Shown: positions 59,101-64,000 of the stretch, piece after piece
Layout: each line of letters starts with the position of its first letter
Numbering within the stretch: the stretch's first letter is position 1
Source of the DNA: Reticulascus tulasneorum
Lineage: Eukaryota; Ascomycota; Sordariomycetes; Glomerellales; Reticulascaceae
Assembly (NCBI GenBank): GCA_001557505.1
Contig: LSAX01000002.1
Coordinates: 1,550,001-1,614,000, forward strand
Direction of reading: 5' to 3'
DNA length: 64,000 nucleotides
The notes under the pieces: model-generated
Seen by the model: only the letters and a program-made list of their open reading frames with translations
Told to the model about the DNA's origin: nothing
Database searches by the model: none
Position numbers and translations under genes: made by a program

Positions 59101-59310
59101 GAAAGTGCCTGGAGACGAGCGAGAGGCAGATCAGATCGGTCTGGGAACACTGGGACCCAGTTAGCCATTGGCGCATTGGCGTTGGGGAAAGTCATGAAGC
59201 CATACGTGACCAAAAATGTCCTTTTGAGTCTCGAGAGGGAGATCCAAAAAGCCGAGTTGCTTCTTCTTGGCTTGCTCGACAGCCTTGTCCTCAGACACGG
59301 CTGAAGCCAT
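56160..59310 (-). CDS. Large F-box protein with proline-rich and coiled-coil regions
   Basis: Exons are 59310-59206, 59149-58809, 58748-56678 and 56624-56160, giving 993 residues. An N-terminal F-box is visible across intron 1 (LGFLDLPLETQKDIFGH, then CSQTDLICLSLVSRHFREL). Such proteins recruit substrates to SCF ubiquitin ligases through Skp1. Splicing of the next intron joins SLETF to RWNIRVELSRPVYKALHQID, a typical strand of fungal F-box/leucine-rich-like domains. A poly-Pro block (IPPGPPPLPF, GPPPPLPPMP) and a long disordered acidic insert follow. A coiled coil comes next (LEERHIQDAENQLHGFNRDI to HAVEAEIHDAEKQV), then again LRR-like helices and strands (LEELAMAMGIRAV, LAELRALNITHF). The C-terminus is acidic then compact (LETIEGVHFYDVWGVKIFKK). 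The substrate is unknown. The start is ATG 59310; upstream in-frame extension has only TTG. Confidence 0.8.
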
Positions 59311-61642
59311 GATGGCGGGCTCTGGGTCTGGCGCAGGGCGGACCGAAGGCTGCAATGCTGAGTCTCAAAGCAAGAAGCGGCAGCGAAATCGGCCGATGAT
59401 GTCCAGGATCAGCGACTGTGCTATCGGCGATGAAGGAGATGAGGGCGCAAGACCGATGTGTTTGAGTCGCAGGCAAGCTGGAGGATGTTTGTTCGTCTCC
59501 AGGGAGCACCTCGGAGCCGTCGTCAGCGATCTACGGCATACGTAGTTGGAGGTGGCAGGGAGGTAGTTGGTGGGGAGTGGAGGGGCGCATTCTGGAAGGA
59601 ACTTAAGGAAACAAAAAGACGTGCAGCGCAGCGCAGCCAGCCGTAATCGAGTCCCCCCCCCCCCCCGTTGTGCCAAGACGGCTCCACCTTCCCCGATCGA
59701 CTCGCTCGACTCGCCTTGACTCGACTCGTGGGAGCCTTACAGCAAATCGACCTGCCAATAACCAGTGCCTACCCCTAAATTGCCTACTACCTTGCCTACC
59801 TTAGGCTAGTAGGTGCCATGGCTACCTACAGGGGAGTTGGGAAGTACTGAGCTTAGGTAGTTGACTACCCACATGCCACTTGAGTTCCTAACATGAACGA
59901 ACTGGCACCTACATAGGCAATCCATTGAAATCACAAGGCACTGGGCTTCTCAATCTCGCTTGCTCACTATATCGTATGTGAGTTGCTTTGCTGTAGAAGA
60001 GACTCTTATCACAGCCCAGCTGAAACCGAGGGTTCATCGAGGCAAACTAGGACGCCGAACCCTATCTCTTACATACTTACGGCCCCAGACCTTGAGATAA
60101 ACGATAGATTAGACTCGCAGTGCAGTCCATCTGCAAGTAGGTAGTACTACAAAGGGTGTTTAAAAAGAGACTCTAAATCGTCTGGGTCTCGTAGATGATT
60201 TATCAGGTTGCAATGTCTTTGTCATGGCCCCCGGACAACAGTCCGGAGCTACAAGAACCATTGATAGGTATATATGGATAGCAGACTTGAGGTCGAGGCA
60301 GTACACGCCTTGATGAGGCAGCCTTTCAAATGCTTCTACCTGTTGCTTGTATTCGTACCTCCAAGACTGATCTCAAGTCGTGCGGTCTTTCGTCATAGGA
60401 CTACATGGCGGCCTGCAGAAATCGCATGCTTGGTGCGAGCCCGCTCGTCCCTGAAGTCCCAAGACCCAGGCTTGCCAGACTTCCAAAGACAAAACCTCCG
60501 AGACGAGACAAGCTCCCGCAATCCGGGTAGACTGGTCGACAGGGGCAGAAATCAGTGCCGACCCTATGTACCACTCAAGCTAATAAGGCTGCTCTCTCCT
60601 GGAGGTTAGTGGAAGATGTGTGTATGCCCATCCCTGTTTTATCCTCCACTATCAGGGTACCTGCAGTGGAATGTGTGACCAACAGTGGAGTGGAGTGTGA
60701 GCGAGCGGAGGCGTTGAGGACGGACCCGAACTTGATGTCTGCTATCCACCTCAGGCAAAAACATGTGGCCCAAGCTTATCTTCCAAGGTGAATGGAATCA
60801 TCCAACAAGACTCCAAGTGAAAGAGTGTCCCTACGTCTGGGCCTCGCAATGAAGAACCAAACAAACAGAGAAAACGAGAGGAAAAGAGGAAGACTTGAGA
60901 TGGATCGGCTTGGCTTCCGGCGCCTGTTTAGCGTCTGCTGTCGGTCGGTTGGTACAAATGAATGACTACTAGGAAGAACTGACCTCGAACTCCCCCACAC
61001 AAGGCGCTACGGGTCCTTCTGGTCGGTACCGAAAGTAAGTAGTGACACTATTACGTGCTTCGTACTTGACTACGACGACACGAGTTTAATAATAAGTCAG
61101 ACAAGGCACAGGGGGATTTAGTGGGAAGGCTACCTAGCTAAGGCCTGCCAAGGTACTTCAGTAAGGGGCTGTGCCGAGATATCCAGGGGCGGCGCAAACT
61201 CCTTCGCGTCGTTTATTAGTTTAAAGCTGTCGAGCAGTGCCACCAACGCTCGCAGCACACACAACCAACACTTGGTGGCCGTGCCGTGGGCTAACAGTCG
61301 TTCCTCTTCGTTGATCATCTTTGAAAACGGGATTTGAAGCAATCAATCACCTTGTCGCCTCCCGAGATCCTCCTAAAAGCTGACCAGCCCTTCTTCACAC
61401 TCCTTCCTATCTTCATCACTTATTTTTTCTTGTTGCCGCAGTTGATGCCTAGGGCCAGCACTGCATCCCGGCATTCTTTGACTCATGTTGCATGCATCTC
61501 TACGGCACATACAGTTCCCATCGCGATCGATAAGATAGGGGGGCCGAAGGACCACCGCGCCTGTTATATATCAAGCCTCGTCTCGCCATCACGACTGGTC
61601 GCTTACCATCTTCTCTAACAAAGGAGAAGCACGGCATACATA
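59311..61642. other. 2.3-kb divergent intergenic region
   Basis: Upstream sequence of the F-box gene (-) and the transglutaminase-fold gene (+). It holds a C14 run (59653-59666) and a cluster of CTACCT/AGGTAG motifs (59777-59860, also 60137). No coding sequence is recognised. Confidence 0.5.
59653..59666 (+). repeat. C14 homopolymer
   Basis: Fourteen consecutive C (G on the F-box sense strand), about 345 bp upstream of the F-box start codon. Length is likely unstable and error-prone in sequencing. Confidence 0.9.
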
Positions 61643-63661
61643 ATGGCAGAAGCCGAAGAGCCTCAGTTCACCACGCTTGCTCAGAGAATAGCGGCTCTGA
61701 ATCAGCAGAAAAACTTTGAGGCGCCCTTGCCCAAGGCGAAAAGAGCCCCGCCTCCCCCTCCCCCGACGCGACCGGAAAATCGAAGTCTTACCTTGCCCGT
61801 TGCGCCGCCGACTGTCCCAAGCGAGCAGAAGAGCCCTACGATCCCTCCCCGGCCGACGAGAGCTGCAACGAAACCAGTGGATGCGCCTCCATTGCCACGT
61901 CGAACTACAGGTTCGTCGGAACTCGACAGACAGACTACTCCGTCGTGGAAGGATAGAATTGCCCCTCCACTTTTACCCACTCGAAGCTCGGCCCAGCATA
62001 TTTCCCCTGCACTGCCGCCGCGACGACCTTCTGGCCAGTCAGCGCAACTGGAAGTGCGACGGAATTCCAACGCTTCCGAGATTTCGAACCTCTCGTCGCT
62101 CTCTCTGAGCCACACGGTGTCATCTGCGACAAGCTTCAACTCTGTTGATGGCCAGCCTTCCCGCAAACTTCCGCCTGCGTTCGATCAGACTAGCTTGCCA
62201 CCACTGCCGCCAACAAAGAGAGAAAGAGAAGCACAAGCGAAGGAAGCTGCCGCCCAGGAAGCACCAAAGACCAAATATCCTCTGGTTTCCATCAAGTCTG
62301 CACCAGCCATTCGGCAGATTGAGCAACCTCAGAGACCAGTTCTACCGTCAAGACTGACTTCGCGGCCCGATGTACAGCCCGCCGAACTACCACAACTCCC
62401 TGCACGGCGCCTGCCACCTCCCACAACGTATACGAAGCCACCGCCTACAAATGGCAACAAATCCCGAGACGAAACAGCTTCGGGCCCCCCGCCTCTTCCA
62501 GGTAGGGTCCAAAAAGGCAGAGATTCGCCTCCTCCAGTGCCCGTTAGTTCGCGTCCAACGGAAGCACAGATTAAGGCTGTCTCATCTCGAGCTGTACGAG
62601 CGACCGATTGCCTGATTTGCCGTGACTTTTCGGGCCCGGACGGTGCTGCTGCTCAATGTCCACGACAATCCTTACCGAGGAATGACCCCATCGGCTACTT
62701 GGTCCACATGATCTGCGATCCGTTCCCCTCACACACTGATAAGGCTCGGGCAATTTTCACCTGGTTCCATCACAATATCGCGTACGATGTCGATGCATTC
62801 TTTGGGAACAATATTAGGGGTAGATCTGGAGAAGAGACCATTAGTATGGGCAAGGCCGTGTGCTCTGGTTATGCCGACACATATAAAGCCATAGCCAACC
62901 GGGCTGGCTTGGAATGCGTTACTGTCGTCGGCCATGGAAAAGGGTACGGGTATACCGCCTTGAAGAAAGGCGAGCGTCCGCCTCCCAAGAAGGCAGATGG
63001 CCATGCCTGGACTGCTGTGCGGATCGATGACGGACAGTGGAAACTTCTGGATGCTTGCTGGGGCGCTGGAAATGTGTCGGATGTGACGAAGCAGTTTACG
63101 CCAGACTTCAAACCCCACGAGTTTACGAGGACAAACGAGGTTTTCGGTCTATCGCATTTTCCTTCCGACGAAAGGCATTTCTTCCGAAGTGACGGGAGGA
63201 TTCCGACATGGGAAGAATACTATATCGGATCTGTTCACGGCGACAAGGTGACAGTCTACACCAATGCATCAGAGGAAGGAATCTGGGACCACAGCGTCAG
63301 TCCAAAGGAGCTCCAGATCCCTGTGTATAGTGGCGAGGTCGTGCGATTCCAGTTCTCGAAGATCTGCGAGCATTGGACATATGAGAAGCATGGCCAGGGC
63401 AAGCCGCCGCTGCTTTTGATGAGCATAAATGGCCGCGATGGCAGAAAGGCAGAGAAGATACCCATAGAGACCGACGGGTTCTGGTGGTGGATTGATATCA
63501 AGGCAATAGACCTTGGTGCCCCTGGACAGTCAGTGAGTGTATATTCACTCGACAAGTTCGATGGAAGGGATGGGAGAGATGTTTCTGGTAGCGAATACCT
63601 CTCAAAAGTCGGAAAAGTTGGCATGAGCTGGAAGGGCGTTGTGAAGTGGGATCTGGTTTGA
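61643..63661 (+). CDS. Proline-rich transglutaminase-fold protein (Cyk3-like)
   Basis: A single exon of 672 residues. The first 320 residues are disordered and full of SH3-binding-type proline motifs (RAPPPPPPTRP, PPLPRR, PALPPRRPSG, GPPPLPGR). A transglutaminase-like domain follows (about 330-520). Its triad is intact: Cys407 in GKAVCSGYAD, His454 in ADGHAWTAV and Asp470 in WKLLDACWG. A C-terminal beta-rich region ends at the stop. Related fungal proteins such as Cyk3 act at the bud neck or septum in cytokinesis. Yeast Cyk3 has an N-terminal SH3 domain, which is absent here and replaced by SH3 ligands. The intact triad could mean peptidase or transferase activity, but many cytokinetic members are thought to act structurally. 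The start is the only sensible ATG, ahead of a conserved-looking QFTTLAQRIAALNQQKNF. Confidence 0.85.
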   Translation: MAEAEEPQFTTLAQRIAALNQQKNFEAPLPKAKRAPPPPPPTRPENRSLTLPVAPPTVPSEQKSPTIPPRPTRAATKPVDAPPLPRRTTGSSELDRQTTPSWKDRIAPPLLPTRSSAQHISPALPPRRPSGQSAQLEVRRNSNASEISNLSSLSLSHTVSSATSFNSVDGQPSRKLPPAFDQTSLPPLPPTKREREAQAKEAAAQEAPKTKYPLVSIKSAPAIRQIEQPQRPVLPSRLTSRPDVQPAELPQLPARRLPPPTTYTKPPPTNGNKSRDETASGPPPLPGRVQKGRDSPPPVPVSSRPTEAQIKAVSSRAVRATDCLICRDFSGPDGAAAQCPRQSLPRNDPIGYLVHMICDPFPSHTDKARAIFTWFHHNIAYDVDAFFGNNIRGRSGEETISMGKAVCSGYADTYKAIANRAGLECVTVVGHGKGYGYTALKKGERPPPKKADGHAWTAVRIDDGQWKLLDACWGAGNVSDVTKQFTPDFKPHEFTRTNEVFGLSHFPSDERHFFRSDGRIPTWEEYYIGSVHGDKVTVYTNASEEGIWDHSVSPKELQIPVYSGEVVRFQFSKICEHWTYEKHGQGKPPLLLMSINGRDGRKAEKIPIETDGFWWWIDIKAIDLGAPGQSVSVYSLDKFDGRDGRDVSGSEYLSKVGKVGMSWKGVVKWDLV

Positions 63662-64000
63662 GCTCTGCCTCCTCCATTAGCGAGGGTGAGTCTGTAAGGT
63701 CGGTTTAGCTCTTGGGTCTCACGGGATATTTTGGGAGGCGCTCCTTTTTGCATTGGATTTCCCGTGTCTGGGTTTCATTTGGGGCTGGATGTTGATGAAT
63801 GACGGCCGGCGAGCAGGTTGCCTGCGTAATGATAATATACCTAGGCAATATGACTCTTCAGCATCACTTACTTTGCTGAGCTCTGTCCAGTGGTATCGGC
63901 TTCAATCAAGCTGCTGCCACTGTGGCAAACATTATTATAAGACGCTTATCGCTTCCGAAGTTATATGAGAGCAACCTGGATTTTATCCTAGTCTGTGATT
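63662..64000. other. 3' flank of the Cyk3-like gene
   Basis: 339 bp to the window end. No further gene start is recognised. Confidence 0.5.

Overview
The window is nuclear DNA of a filamentous ascomycete (Pezizomycotina). The evidence is short introns (mostly 42-130 nt) with GTRNGT donors and CTRAC/CTAAT branch points, compact genes on both strands, and a gene complement typical of moulds (Set3, Nur1, Vps17, CSN6, a fungal NPC2-type lipid transfer protein). Sordariomycetes is my best guess at class; this is inferred from protein style and from the recurring ACCTACCTA intergenic motif, not proven. I see no rRNA, tRNA, CRISPR, phage or intact transposon. Start codons below are ATG; several long open frames begin only with GTG or TTG and were trimmed or joined to upstream exons.

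Layout. 1-4.0 kb: neuronal calcium sensor NCS-1 (+, first exon outside the window), then a long-chain acyl-CoA synthetase (-). 4.0-6.5 kb: no gene seen. 6.5-13.6 kb: an Rkm5-like ribosomal-protein lysine methyltransferase (+), an unrecognised basic protein (-), nuclear rim protein Nur1 (-), V-ATPase subunit F (+) and an NPC2/ML-domain lipid transfer protein (-). 13.6-17.7 kb: non-coding, ending in a pyrimidine-rich leader for the PHD/SET protein Set3 (+). 21.5-31.2 kb: ALG7 (-), a DHA1-type MFS transporter (+), the mitochondrial fission adaptor Mdv1 (-), chorismate mutase (+) and Bcp1 (-).

31.9-36.7 kb is the most unusual part. A four-exon gene encodes a fusion of a MurQ-type N-acetylmuramic acid 6-phosphate etherase (N-terminal SIS domain) with a BadF/BadG-type amino-sugar kinase (C-terminal). 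It is divergently paired with an UNC-93-like membrane transporter across an 842-bp shared promoter. Together these would suffice for uptake, phosphorylation and ether cleavage of a bacterial wall sugar, giving GlcNAc-6-phosphate and D-lactate. That pathway is inferred from family knowledge plus gene arrangement.

37.4-40.8 kb: a cyclin (-) and the retromer subunit Vps17 (+) on a 316-bp bidirectional promoter. 40.8-47.2 kb: a 6.4-kb gene desert with microsatellites and one ambiguous protein-like stretch. 47.2-54.3 kb: a polyol-dehydrogenase-like zinc enzyme (+), COP9 signalosome subunit 6 (-), an unrecognised nuclear-looking protein (+) and a small cysteine-rich protein (-). 56.1-63.7 kb: a large F-box protein (-) and a proline-rich transglutaminase-fold protein of the Cyk3 type (+). 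Most genes are housekeeping and unlinked in function; the etherase-kinase/transporter pair is the only obvious functional cluster.
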